A stretch of 64,000 bases of DNA from Peribacillus simplex (GTDB lineage: Bacteria > Bacillota > Bacilli > Bacillales > DSM-1321): contig NZ_CP011008.1 in assembly GCF_001578185.1 (NCBI RefSeq), positions 310,001 through 374,000 on the forward strand. Direction: 5' to 3'. The notes under the pieces are model-generated. The model ran no database searches. It worked only from the letters and a program-made list of their open reading frames with translations, and was not told where the DNA came from. Made by a program: the position numbers and the translations under genes. Below are positions 14,100 through 22,184 of the stretch, piece after piece (the first letter of the stretch is position 1; each line of letters starts with the position of its first letter).

Positions 14100-15862
14100 T
14101 TAATAGATAATACTCACGAATACTCGCTTATTCGCAGGATTTCATACCACATGGTATAGGTTGCTTTAGATAAACGAAAGAGATAGGACCGTTTTGATAA
14201 GATTAGGGCAGATTGAAATAGGGGATCTATTAAAAATCCCATATTATTACATATGCTGTACGCATTTTCCACGCTGCCCCTGGAGGCTTTCCCTCCCATG
14301 TCTCAACGGGTCATAATCATATGCCCTTTCATTCCTTCGTCACACCTATCCAGGGGGTGGAGGCCGGTTTTGCTAACGGAACGGGTCATTGCCCTTTTGT
14401 TCATTACATCCAGTACTTCGTGCTTTCTTTGAAATCCTACGAATAAGCCAACTTTCGTTAATAACAATGTGAATGTAAATTTACGCTGCTAGTTGTTCAA
14501 GAGGGAAGACCATTTCCGGTTTATAGGCAGAGCCATTACGAGCAATCCCTACTAGAACACGGGCAAGTTTTCCACATAGTTTCATGATGGATTTCATTTT
14601 CTTAATCTTCTTCACTTTAACATTGTTCGAGTGTAGGGCTTTAAACTCAGGGTTATTCATCACCAGACTCATGGTCGCAAGGAAAAGGTAACGCCGCAGG
14701 CGTGATCTTCCACGTTTGGAAAGAACAATTTGGCCTTTCCACTTCCCAGAGCTTGCTTCAGCTAGATGCAATCCTGCATGACGAAGGAGCGCATTCCCGT
14801 GAGCGAACCCACTTAGATCTCCAGCTTCTCCTAAGATGCCCGCTAGTGAAATCTCACTGATTCCTTTAATGGCAAGTAATTGCTTAACGAATGGAATCTG
14901 TTCCAAGACGTTTGTGACTTCTTGCGTCACTCTTTCGAGTTGGGATGAAGCGAGATCATATTCCTCTAATAACTGTCCCAAGTGAAGTCTATACGCATCA
15001 AGGGCTTGTTTCGTACCAATTGAACGCTTGGCCAACGCAAGCAGGGAATGGGCTTTTTTATGCCCGGAATGTCGCTTCATACATGATTTCCACCCGGTTA
15101 CGATATCTTGAGGCTGTAAGGAACATAATTCAGCTGGGGTAGGAAAGAGGCGTAGGCTTGCGATTGCCCCTTTACATGATACGTCTTTAAACACTTCCCG
15201 GAACTCGGGAAAGACAACATCCACCCAGCGATTAATTTGGTTGATGGAGCTAACAAGACGCTTAACGATCACATCTCGGTTAGCCATAAGGACACGAAGT
15301 TTTTCAAATGACTCTGAAGTGGAACGAACGAAGGCATAGTAGCCATTCTTCACCATATCAGCGATGACAAGGGCATCTTTTTTATCACTTTTGGATTGCG
15401 TATTATCACGATTTTCTTTGTTTCTTTTGACATGGTGAGGATTGACCGTGACAACATCCATGTTTTGTTTGACTAGCCACTTTGAAAGGTTTATCCAATA
15501 ATGACCGGTAGGTTCCATTCCGACTATCGTGGTGTCTAAGTTTTTCAAGTGTTTTAGTTCCTTTATCCAGTTTAGTAAGCTAGTAAAACCCTCTTCGTTA
15601 TTTTGAAAAGACAAAGGTTTTCCGACCACAATGCCCCGATAGTTTACTGCACGGGCCACGTGTACGTGTTGGGCAATATCCACACCAACAACTAGATGTT
15701 GATCCGTAATTCTCTCAATTAGTTGATTTTGTTTGTTTTGCATTTTAACATTCATAGTAGGGCTTCCTCCTTAAGGTTTTGAGTTAGATTGGTCTCTATA
15801 CTCATATCTTACTGAGGGGCTTTATTTTTTTCAAACCTGATATTTAACGATCTACAGGAATG
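14100..15862 (-). mobile_element. IS110-type insertion sequence, apparently intact
   Basis: The transposase gene (14481-15755) is flanked by about 107 noncoding bases on its 5' side (to CATTCCTG at 15862) and up to about 380 noncoding bases on its 3' side. The 5' boundary is set by alignment to the decayed copy at 11872, which has the same terminal sequence. The 3' boundary (somewhere about 14040-14250) is a guess. IS110 elements have no long inverted repeats and use a bridge RNA; the long 3' noncoding part is where IS1111-group elements encode theirs (established for the group, inferred here). Confidence 0.6.
14481..15755 (-). CDS. IS110-family transposase (DEDD recombinase)
   Basis: A 424-residue bridge-RNA-guided recombinase. 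The N-terminal DEDD/RuvC-like domain shows the acidic residues in VVGVDIAQHVHVA, GMEPTGHYW and SKSDKKDALVIADMV. A coiled middle region follows, and the C-terminal Tnp_20 domain has IKGISEISLAGILGEAGDLS and HAGLHLAEASSGKWKG, where a serine acts as nucleophile in the family. No frameshift or stop is present, so it looks functional. The start ATG has an AAGGAGGAAG site. It occupies an accessory region rich in related remnants, and its 5' end touches a type A hairpin repeat. Confidence 0.93.
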   Translation of the reverse strand: MNVKMQNKQNQLIERITDQHLVVGVDIAQHVHVARAVNYRGIVVGKPLSFQNNEEGFTSLLNWIKELKHLKNLDTTIVGMEPTGHYWINLSKWLVKQNMDVVTVNPHHVKRNKENRDNTQSKSDKKDALVIADMVKNGYYAFVRSTSESFEKLRVLMANRDVIVKRLVSSINQINRWVDVVFPEFREVFKDVSCKGAIASLRLFPTPAELCSLQPQDIVTGWKSCMKRHSGHKKAHSLLALAKRSIGTKQALDAYRLHLGQLLEEYDLASSQLERVTQEVTNVLEQIPFVKQLLAIKGISEISLAGILGEAGDLSGFAHGNALLRHAGLHLAEASSGKWKGQIVLSKRGRSRLRRYLFLATMSLVMNNPEFKALHSNNVKVKKIKKMKSIMKLCGKLARVLVGIARNGSAYKPEMVFPLEQLAA

Positions 15863-15937
15863 CTAACGGGTGCGTTAGCTGAAGATCGGTGCTGTCTTTA
15901 AGGTAGCTTTTTCTTTATGGAACTATCGGGGCAAAGA
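15863..15937 (+). repeat. Type A three-hairpin repeat, best full-length copy
   Basis: In order: CTAAC-GGGTGC-GTTAG (hairpin 1); a GAAGATCGG linker; GCTGTCTTTAAGGTAGC followed by TTTTTC (hairpin 2, terminator-like); and ATGGAACTATCGGGGCA (5' arm and loop of hairpin 3). The IS110-type element lies immediately left of hairpin 1. Confidence 0.8.
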
Positions 15938-15989
15938 AAATTAAAAATTGGGGATAATACCTTTAATATTGTTAAAGGAGAGATGCCCA

Positions 15990-16067
15990 ATGAAAACTAA
16001 ATTGTCTATTTTAATCTTAACTATGCTTATGTTAATAACTGTTAATGGAGTAAAAAGGGGAGCTTGA
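15990..16067 (+). pseudogene. Signal-peptide-like 25-aa ORF, probably truncated gene
   Basis: MKTKLSILILTMLMLITVNG resembles a signal peptide or single TM start and has an excellent AAAGGAGAG site 8 bases upstream. The frame stops after 25 codons, and the downstream sequence belongs to an unrelated gene fragment. This looks like a deletion junction. Confidence 0.5.
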
Positions 16068-16332
16068 TCATAATATCGACGCAGCAACAACGAGGGAGTG
16101 CCCAGATAACCTAACACAGCTTGAAGTTGATGCATCTACATGGGCGGTATTCGAAGCAGTCGGCCCCTTTCCTGAAACACTGCAAAATGTATGGGGACGT
16201 ATCTATTCTGAATGGTTCCCATCCTCTAACTATGAACAAATAGATGGGCCGGAAATCCTTTGGAATGAAAATAAAGATTTAACCTCACCAACATTTAGAA
16301 GTGAAATATGGATCCCCGTTATGAAAAAGTAA
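16054..16332 (+). pseudogene. C-terminal fragment of a GyrI-like/AraC effector-binding domain protein
   Basis: An open frame without start encodes [40 protein letters not shown] and [13 protein letters not shown]...[12 protein letters not shown]. This is the C-terminal half of the SOUL/GyrI-like small-molecule-binding domain found alone (YdeE type) or at the end of AraC/MerR regulators: the 'Y/WAVF...G', 'W...WFP' and 'E(I/L)WIPV' motifs are all there. The N-terminal half is missing. Confidence 0.75.
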
Positions 16333-16356
16333 GGATGGGCGAAAGATTTATCCGAA

Positions 16357-16380
16357 GAGCTGTCTTAAGGCAGCTTTTTC
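16357..16380 (+). repeat. Type A repeat, hairpin 2 with T-run (intron landing site)
   Basis: GAGCTG-TCTTAAGG-CAGC followed by TTTTTC, a terminator-like hairpin. The group IIC intron fragment begins at the very next base. Confidence 0.8.
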
Positions 16381-16653
16381 GTGCGCCCGGAATGGGTGCA
16401 ATCTATAGGGTGAAAGTCCGAACCATGAAGGCAGTAGTAGTGGTTAGCTTAATGCAAGGGTGTCCACGGTGACGTAGAATCTGAAGGAAGCAAGCGGCAA
16501 ACCTCCGGTCTGAGGAACACGAACTTCATATAAGGCTAGGTATCATTGGATGAGTTTGCGAAACAAAACAAAGTCCTTACTGCCGAAGGTGGTACAGAGT
16601 AAATAAGCAGATAGATGGAGGGGAAGATTGCACTCTTACCCGGGGAGGTCTGG
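16381..16653 (+). mobile_element. Group IIC intron, 5' fragment (domains I to start of IV)
   Basis: It starts with GTGCGCCCGGAATGGGTGCA and continues with the CTATAGGGTGAAAGTCC, GCAAGGGTGTCCACGG, GGTCTGAGGAACACGAACTT, GGCTAGGTATCATTGGATGA and CTTACCCGGGGAGGTCTGG landmarks. These parallel the Oceanobacillus iheyensis group IIC intron whose structure is known. No reverse transcriptase ORF and no domain V/VI follow; similarity stops after the domain III/IV junction. Insertion directly after a terminator-like hairpin and T-run is the established target preference of group IIC introns. Confidence 0.88.
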
Positions 16654-17275
16654 TTTAGTTCATGTAAGGGATCTCTAAAAATAATCAAACTATTCTATAA
16701 AAACTGTATACTAAATCACAAGAAATGAATCCACTTTGATCAATCTTTTTTTCAAAATGGGTTCTTTTTATTTACGCTAATACGCTAATATTGGGTTCAG
16801 GAGAACCTTTTAATAATGGGGAAATCAGTAATGATTGAAGAGTTATAACCCTGAGTGGGCCGTTTATAGGTTGTTTTTTGATAATGTAGGATTTTTTCTT
16901 ATTAAGCAATCGGGCCAGATTGTACAACAAAACTAGATTTTTAGACGACTTTATTGCTAAAGTATCCTTTATAAAAAAATTTAACAACTCATTTACTCCC
17001 ATCTAATAAGGACGGGGGTATGTATGTTTGAAGTATTAAAATTAAATAACTTATTGTAATCTTGACATTTCCATATTGCGGGTACTAACAGCGAAGCTGT
17101 CACTACCCGCAATATAGGAAGTATGAATATGGGAGGGGAGTAATTTAGAAAATGTACTTCAACCGATAGATGGAGAAATCCCGATATAAATGAAACAGGT
17201 TCATAAATAATTCACAACATACCGCAAAGTGAATCTCCGAATCTTTTAGGTTTTCCCTAAACAGGTCCAGACAGA
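16654..17275. other. Intergenic with imperfect hairpins
   Basis: It holds an imperfect stem near 16727-16766 (GAATCCACTTTGA...TCAAAATGGGTTC), loosely similar to the type B repeat, and a nested hairpin at 17073-17115. A minus-strand frame at 16772-17002 (76 codons) has no ribosome-binding site and no recognisable motif; I do not call it. Confidence 0.45.
17073..17115. repeat. Nested inverted repeat
   Basis: ATATTGCGGGTA and TACCCGCAATAT (12 bp, perfect) enclose a smaller ACAGC-GAA-GCTGT hairpin. No T-run follows. A TTGACA hexamer lies 5 bases upstream. The purpose is unclear; it could be a structured RNA or an operator. Confidence 0.6.
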
Positions 17276-17953
17276 TTATTTGATTTTATTTAAATATCTA
17301 TAAATAGTGGCTTCGGATACGTCTAAATATTTGGCTACCTCGCTTACGCCGCCTTTAAGTAAAAATGCTCCCTTTTCATTCAGTATTTTGACCACTTCTA
17401 TTTTTTCTTGCGATGACATCCGTTCAGGTGGAATGTCATACTCTGCTAAAACCCCTTTAATAAGAGATAAAAGAAGTTCCTCAATATTTTCTTCGAAATT
17501 CTCAAAAAGATGTGTATCAAAGGTAGGCTTTGATGACTCTATAGGATCATTTTTGGGTTTGTCAATCATGATGAATTGATCCAAAATGTTGCGAGCGTTT
17601 ATAACATCGGAAATATCCATGTTAACACAAATCATGCCAATGATTTTGTTCATTTCATCTTTAATAAAATAGCTCGAAGAACGGAGCGTCTTATTCTTTT
17701 TTGATCTACTTTTATAATTGCAGATATAATCTCGATCTTTATAACTTTCATCTTTTAATATTTTCAAAGCAAGATCCGTAATGGGACTATTAATCTTTCT
17801 TTCACTAACATGTCCATTCACTATTTCAATAATGGAATGATCAGGGTTTGTTACATCGTGTAAAACAACCTCACAATTTTCCCCCATTATGTTAGCAATA
17901 AAGTGCACCATTGGAATATACTGTTTCAGCTTTTCTACATTTGTCACTACCAT
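17276..17953 (-). CDS. YheO/DauR-type transcriptional regulator (PAS-like + HTH_22)
   Basis: A 225-residue regulator. The N-terminal YheO-like PAS domain (about 5-120) has IPMVHFIANIMGENCEVVLHDV and IVNGHVSERKINSPITDLAL and FIKDEMNKIIGMICVNMDIS. The C-terminal HTH (about 170-225) has ...VKILNEKGAFLLKGGVSEVAKYLDVSEATIYRYLNK. Family member DauR represses D-arginine catabolism, and others sit beside RidA and amino-acid enzymes. Here it is divergent from ridA, an MFS transporter and a TIM-barrel isomerase, which it probably controls according to an unknown metabolite. ATG 17953 or GTG 17956 both fit the GAAGGTG site; I chose ATG. Confidence 0.85.
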   Translation of the reverse strand: MVVTNVEKLKQYIPMVHFIANIMGENCEVVLHDVTNPDHSIIEIVNGHVSERKINSPITDLALKILKDESYKDRDYICNYKSRSKKNKTLRSSSYFIKDEMNKIIGMICVNMDISDVINARNILDQFIMIDKPKNDPIESSKPTFDTHLFENFEENIEELLLSLIKGVLAEYDIPPERMSSQEKIEVVKILNEKGAFLLKGGVSEVAKYLDVSEATIYRYLNKIK

Positions 17954-18034
17954 CACTCATCGCACCTTCAATTTCCATTTGTTAATTTTAGTTTAACAAA
18001 TATTATTAAAATTTCAACTTTACTAAAAATTTAG

Positions 18035-18063
18035 TTGTTGTAATAATAATTATACATTATAAT
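18035..18063 (+). promoter_or_regulatory. Sigma-A-type promoter of the ridA operon
   Basis: TTGTTG (18035-18040), a 17-base spacer and TATAAT (18058-18063) lie 46 bases before the ridA start, in the divergent intergenic region shared with the YheO-type regulator. An operator is expected nearby, but I cannot point to one. Confidence 0.65.
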
Positions 18064-18109
18064 AAAATAAAATCATCATAATAATTTTTTATTACAGGAG
18101 GCAATTACG

Positions 18110-18496
18110 ATGAAAAACGCTATTTCAACGAACAATGCACCAAGTGCCATTGGACCTTATTCTCAAGCAGTAAAAATGGGAGACTTTCTTTTTGTTTCTG
18201 GACAACTTCCGATTAACCCAAGTACAAATGAAATGCCGGAATCCGTTGCAGAACAAACGAAGCAATCATTAGAAAATGTAAAAGCCATTCTAGAAGCTGC
18301 TGGAAGTGATTTACAACATGTCTTAAAAACAACTGTATTTTTAAAAGATATGAATACGTTTACGAAAATGAATGAAGTATATCAATCGTACTTTACTGAA
18401 AATTATCCGGCTAGAAGTGCAGTAGAGGTTGCTCGCTTACCAAAAGAGGCTTTAGTGGAGATCGAAGTCATTGCATGTGTACCAAATAATAAGTAG
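18110..18496 (+). CDS. ridA: RidA family reactive intermediate/imine deaminase
   Basis: A 128-residue trimeric YjgF/YER057c/UK114 protein that hydrolyses 2-aminoacrylate and other enamine/imine intermediates to keto acids and ammonia. Signature residues are present: [11 protein letters not shown] at the N-terminus, [10 protein letters not shown], the catalytic Arg in [13 protein letters not shown] and the C-terminal [10 protein letters not shown]. The start ATG is 8 bases after AGGAGG. It is the first gene of the regulated cluster. This copy beside a YheO-type regulator is likely specialised for one catabolic route rather than the housekeeping yabJ. Confidence 0.93.
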   Translation: MKNAISTNNAPSAIGPYSQAVKMGDFLFVSGQLPINPSTNEMPESVAEQTKQSLENVKAILEAAGSDLQHVLKTTVFLKDMNTFTKMNEVYQSYFTENYPARSAVEVARLPKEALVEIEVIACVPNNK

Positions 18497-18901
18497 TAGT
18501 ACATTCAAATAATCCTATTGAAATATGATCGCGCAGGGGGGGGGAAACCGTTTTATTTAACCATTTGTGTAAGCCTTTTCAATCTATTTTTCTACTTAAA
18601 GGGGTCTCGCCAAGATTTCGGAAATTTTGTACGCTAAGCGAATTTCAGCAATGATTTTGCTGTTTTTATGTACGTTAAGCCCTTCCCAAAAACGGTATCA
18701 GTCCAGATTATTGAAACTTTGTTTTGGTATTGAGTTTTGGGTCTGAAAACCAGCTATTTTCAAAGAAAAAGTAGCTTTGTTAGATCCAGCATCAAAAACG
18801 AACGTTAGGGTGCTTCACTTTTATATCAAGGTTTGTAGCCTTAACGTACATTTTTTCCGAAATGTTGTCTGTACCTCTTAAAGCATCTATTTAGGAGGGA
18901 C
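18497..18901. other. 405-base gap between ridA and MFS gene
   Basis: It contains a G10 run (about 18535) and ATGTACGTTAAG at 18668-18679 with its exact inverted copy at 18840-18851. A related GTACGCTAAGC lies at 18629. No ORF is present. The repeated motif could be an operator pair for the downstream gene, which has its own AGGAGGG site at 18892. Confidence 0.5.
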
Positions 18902-20206
18902 ATGCTATTGACTAATCAAAATAACAACAAAAAAAAATGGTTTACGCTTGCCGTATTAATTCTGGGTGGAGGAACGGTCTTTAAACTCCCTTGGTTAAAA
19001 GATGCTTTTTATATCCCTATGATGGATTATTTCCATTTGACACACACACAAATTGGTTTTACCCTGTCTGTTTACGCTTTTATCCAGACCTTTGGTTACC
19101 TCATATCTATGTATGTAGCAGATCGATTTTCCAAGAAAAAGTTGATGCCGGTTGCTTTAATTGGGATTGGAGGAACGGGATTTTACTTGACAACATTTCC
19201 AAGTTATTACGAAATATTAGTCATTTGGGGACTTTTCGCATTATTTGCAGAAATTGCTTTTTGGCCCGTCTTGATTAAATCTGTAAGATTACTAGGGGAT
19301 TCAAATGAACAGGGGAGAATGTTTGGATACCTAGAAGCAGGAAGAGGAATCGTAGATACTGTAATAGCGTTTGCTGCCCTTGGAATCTTTAAATGGTTAG
19401 GAGAAGGGGTGGCAGGTTTCAGAGGTGCCATCCTCTTCTTTTCGATTACCATGATTGTGATTGCTATTATTTTGTATTTCCTCCTTGAAGAGGATGAAAT
19501 TAAAGAGGTAGATGAGCAAGGCGAAAAAGTTAACAAAAATAAGGTAGCATTAAAAGGTGCTTTAAAAGCGATAAAAATGCCAGAAATATGGGTAGTTGCA
19601 TTCACTATATTTTCAGTATATTCCGTTTATATTGGTTTGACGTACTTTGTTCCATTCTTAAAAGACATCTATGGAGTACCTGTTGCTTTAATAGGGGTAT
19701 ATGGGATCATTAACTCATACGGTTTAAAAATGTTAGGCGGACCTATAGGGGGATTCTTGGCTGACAAAAAGTTTAAATCTCCATCAAAATATTTGCGGGT
19801 GGCTTTTGCAGCATCTATCATTGGAATGATTATCTTTATTCTGTTGCCACATCAACATCTGAATGTTTATGTTGGCGTAACCTTTACACTCGCTTACGGT
19901 GCCATCATCTTTTCACAAAGAGCGGTATTCTTTGCTCCTATTGAAGAAGTAGGAATCCCAAGAGAAATAAGTGGTGCCGCAGTTTCTATTGCCTGCTTAG
20001 TAGGATATGCTCCTTCCATGTTTGCCTTTACTCTATATGGAAGCATGTTAGATCGATCACCAGGAATGGAAGGATATCGACATGTCTTTTTGACCATGAT
20101 TGCATTTGCAGTTATCGGTTTACTTATTAGTAGCTATTTAGTAAAAATCGTAAACAAGAAAAAAGAACTCCAACAAAATCTGGAGGGCAACCAATTCAAT
20201 GCTTAA
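18902..20206 (+). CDS. Major facilitator superfamily transporter
   Basis: A 434-residue membrane protein with twelve predicted helices and the MFS loop 2-3 motif as VADRFSKKKLMP. The second half has the equivalent GGFLADKKFKSPSKYLR. The N-terminus KLPWLKDAFYIPMMDYFHLTHTQIGFTLSVYAF resembles NarK/oxalate-formate-type carboxylate or sugar-acid transporters. The substrate is unknown but presumably feeds the isomerase encoded 41 bases downstream. ATG 18902 has an AGGAGGG box. Co-regulation with ridA by the YheO-type protein is inferred. Confidence 0.88.
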   Translation: MLLTNQNNNKKKWFTLAVLILGGGTVFKLPWLKDAFYIPMMDYFHLTHTQIGFTLSVYAFIQTFGYLISMYVADRFSKKKLMPVALIGIGGTGFYLTTFPSYYEILVIWGLFALFAEIAFWPVLIKSVRLLGDSNEQGRMFGYLEAGRGIVDTVIAFAALGIFKWLGEGVAGFRGAILFFSITMIVIAIILYFLLEEDEIKEVDEQGEKVNKNKVALKGALKAIKMPEIWVVAFTIFSVYSVYIGLTYFVPFLKDIYGVPVALIGVYGIINSYGLKMLGGPIGGFLADKKFKSPSKYLRVAFAASIIGMIIFILLPHQHLNVYVGVTFTLAYGAIIFSQRAVFFAPIEEVGIPREISGAAVSIACLVGYAPSMFAFTLYGSMLDRSPGMEGYRHVFLTMIAFAVIGLLISSYLVKIVNKKKELQQNLEGNQFNA

Positions 20207-20247
20207 TTTTATATCAAAAGATAAATTGACATAAGGGAGTGTAAGAC

Positions 20248-21198
20248 ATGAAAATTGGATTAGAGACAGAAAGCTTTCACTTGCAGTTTATTACAGGTCG
20301 AATGGATATTTTCGGTTTTATCAGAAAAACAGCCGAATTGGGATTAGATGGAGTCATGATCAATATTGTTCCATGGCCAGGGTTGCCAGGAATTGGTACA
20401 TTAGAATCATTTGAACCGGAATACTTAGACAAGGTGAAAAAAGAAATTCAAAAGTATGGATTTTTCGCTGAAATCGATACAAATGGAACCGATCCGAAAC
20501 ATCTAACCGAGGTCATTGAGGCCGCGCATAGAATTGGAGCGGATGTCATTCGTACGTATACCTGCATGGGAGAATATGATCCAGGCAGATTGAGAAGAGC
20601 TCCCGAAGATATTAAACAAATTGTACCATTATTAAAGAAATATAGAATCAAGCTTGCTGTTGAAAATCACGAGGAAGAGTTAACGGATGAAGTGATTCAA
20701 ATCATAAAGGAAGTCAACAGCCCTTGGGTTGGTGCTCATTGTGATTTCGGGAATGCAATGATGGCATGGGAGGACCCGGTTGATGCTGTAAGAAAATTAG
20801 CACCATATGCCTTTACAACTCATTTTAAGGATCATATTATCGTCCATGATGGCGAAGATTACAGGGTATGTGGCGTACCTGCTGGGACTGGTAATATCGA
20901 TTTGGAAGAATCTTTTAAAATATTGATTGAGAATTCAATGTTGACTAGAATCAACGTTGAAATGTGCTTCCCGTATGCCATCCATTTTAAGAGAGAGCCT
21001 GGTACAGGTGGAGTCTTTGCAGTAGGAGAAGGAGCATTTAAGGTGGAACAATCTCCTTATGATTTAAATGTAATTAAACCATTGGATTACTATTATCCGC
21101 CAGCAGAACTTCTAGAACAAATGATTGAGGATCAAGAAAAAGGTGCAGAGCAATCAGTTAGATATGCACTTGCATTAAGGGATAAATACTGCCGCTAA
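20248..21198 (+). CDS. Sugar phosphate isomerase/epimerase family (AP endonuclease 2-like TIM barrel)
   Basis: A 316-residue xylose-isomerase-like TIM barrel. The metal ligands can be read in order: Glu in KLAVENHEE, Asp in GAHCDFGNAM, His in TTHFKDH and Glu in INVEMCFP. Family members epimerise or dehydrate keto sugars, inositol derivatives or hydroxy acids, and the exact reaction cannot be read from sequence. With RidA, whose imine substrates come from amino-acid-type reactions, and the transporter, it forms a catabolic unit. It starts at ATG with an AAGGGAG site and ends at a terminator. The C-terminal about 60 residues extend beyond the minimal barrel. Confidence 0.85.
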   Translation: MKIGLETESFHLQFITGRMDIFGFIRKTAELGLDGVMINIVPWPGLPGIGTLESFEPEYLDKVKKEIQKYGFFAEIDTNGTDPKHLTEVIEAAHRIGADVIRTYTCMGEYDPGRLRRAPEDIKQIVPLLKKYRIKLAVENHEEELTDEVIQIIKEVNSPWVGAHCDFGNAMMAWEDPVDAVRKLAPYAFTTHFKDHIIVHDGEDYRVCGVPAGTGNIDLEESFKILIENSMLTRINVEMCFPYAIHFKREPGTGGVFAVGEGAFKVEQSPYDLNVIKPLDYYYPPAELLEQMIEDQEKGAEQSVRYALALRDKYCR

Positions 21199-21207
21199 AT
21201 AAAAAAC

Positions 21208-21243
21208 AGGGAGAGGTTTTTTAAGGAGTAATCTCCCTATTTA
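21208..21243 (+). terminator. Terminator of the ridA cluster
   Basis: AGGGAGA and TCTCCCT form a stem 10 bases after the isomerase stop, followed by a T-rich ATTTATTTT tail. Confidence 0.7.
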
Positions 21244-22041
21244 TTTTACAGAAGGCATTTTCAACGTATCAGCTGTTTCGTAAATGAAACTGTTGTTTTC
21301 GCAAATGGAATCAAACCCAAACCACGGAATAGGACCTATCATTTTAGGAAAAACACACGTTTAGGCATAATTGACATAAACAAACCATTAACAACTATGT
21401 TTCAAAATTCAAAATAACATAATGTTAGAACCTGTCTTTATTTGGGAGCACGAACATGGAAATCTAAATAAAATCGCTGGAAATTTAAAAGCATTTATAT
21501 TAAAAATATAAAATACTAGGTGTATATTTATGTTTAGGTATTAAACTTTAGAATAATTAGATTTTTAGTGAATAAAAAATTCCTTTTTTATAACTAGACT
21601 AGTGTTGGCTGTCCTTAAAGTGGCAGCCACTTTTTTGATTGTATATAGGATTTTAATTTGCTAAAGAAACTGCAACGAATGGATGTAAAAGTATGTTTAT
21701 TTACTTAATTTTTAATTGAAGCATTTTTTGATAATAAAGAAATCGCTCAAATTTGGAATATTAGGTCACCGATAGGAATGTTTGTAGGTTCACACTTATC
21801 AACCTTTCAATGCAAGTGAAAGGTTAGGGCTTCGTAATATCTCGGTTCGTTTACAAAATCATTACTGATAACATCTATATTTTATTTATGCGTAAAATCT
21901 CTGTTTTACACATAATTGAACATAGGAATTAATGTTTAGTATCTAAATCTTCTTTGAGCGTTTCTTTTTTGTTCATAAGTAATATTGGTTGACTTTATTT
22001 AAAGGTGTTCGAAAGACCAATGAATCTAGGCCAATTTAAAA
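21244..22041. other. Long AT-rich intergenic region
   Basis: No gene can be supported. A stem at 21601-21637 (AGTGTTGGCTGTCC...GGCAGCCACTTTTTT) resembles hairpin 2 of the type A repeat and could terminate plus-strand transcription. The rest seems to be decayed accessory DNA. Confidence 0.45.
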
Positions 22042-22130
22042 AGCATGAACCAAGTTGATTACTGGGTTCATGCTCTCAAGGTTGCCTAATTAACTATAGA
22101 GAGGTTTAATTTTTTGGTTCACTTTAGACA
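22042..22130 (+). mobile_element. IS3/IS150-type remnant, diverged counterpart of 9398
   Basis: The frame reads SMNQVDYWVHALKVA-stop, followed by AATTAAC...TTTTTTGGTTCACTTTAGACA. This parallels the MSPVDYRVHALKAA-stop and element end at 9398-9484, in opposite orientation. Only the transposase C-terminus survives, with substitutions. Confidence 0.6.
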
Positions 22131-22184
22131 TTTAAATAATCAAGCTCACCCAAAATTGATTTGGGCTTTCATGGATAGATTTCG

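Noticed and set aside
16772-17002. 76-codon minus-strand frame
   Set aside because: No ribosome-binding site, no motif, and its end overlaps a hairpin-rich spacer.
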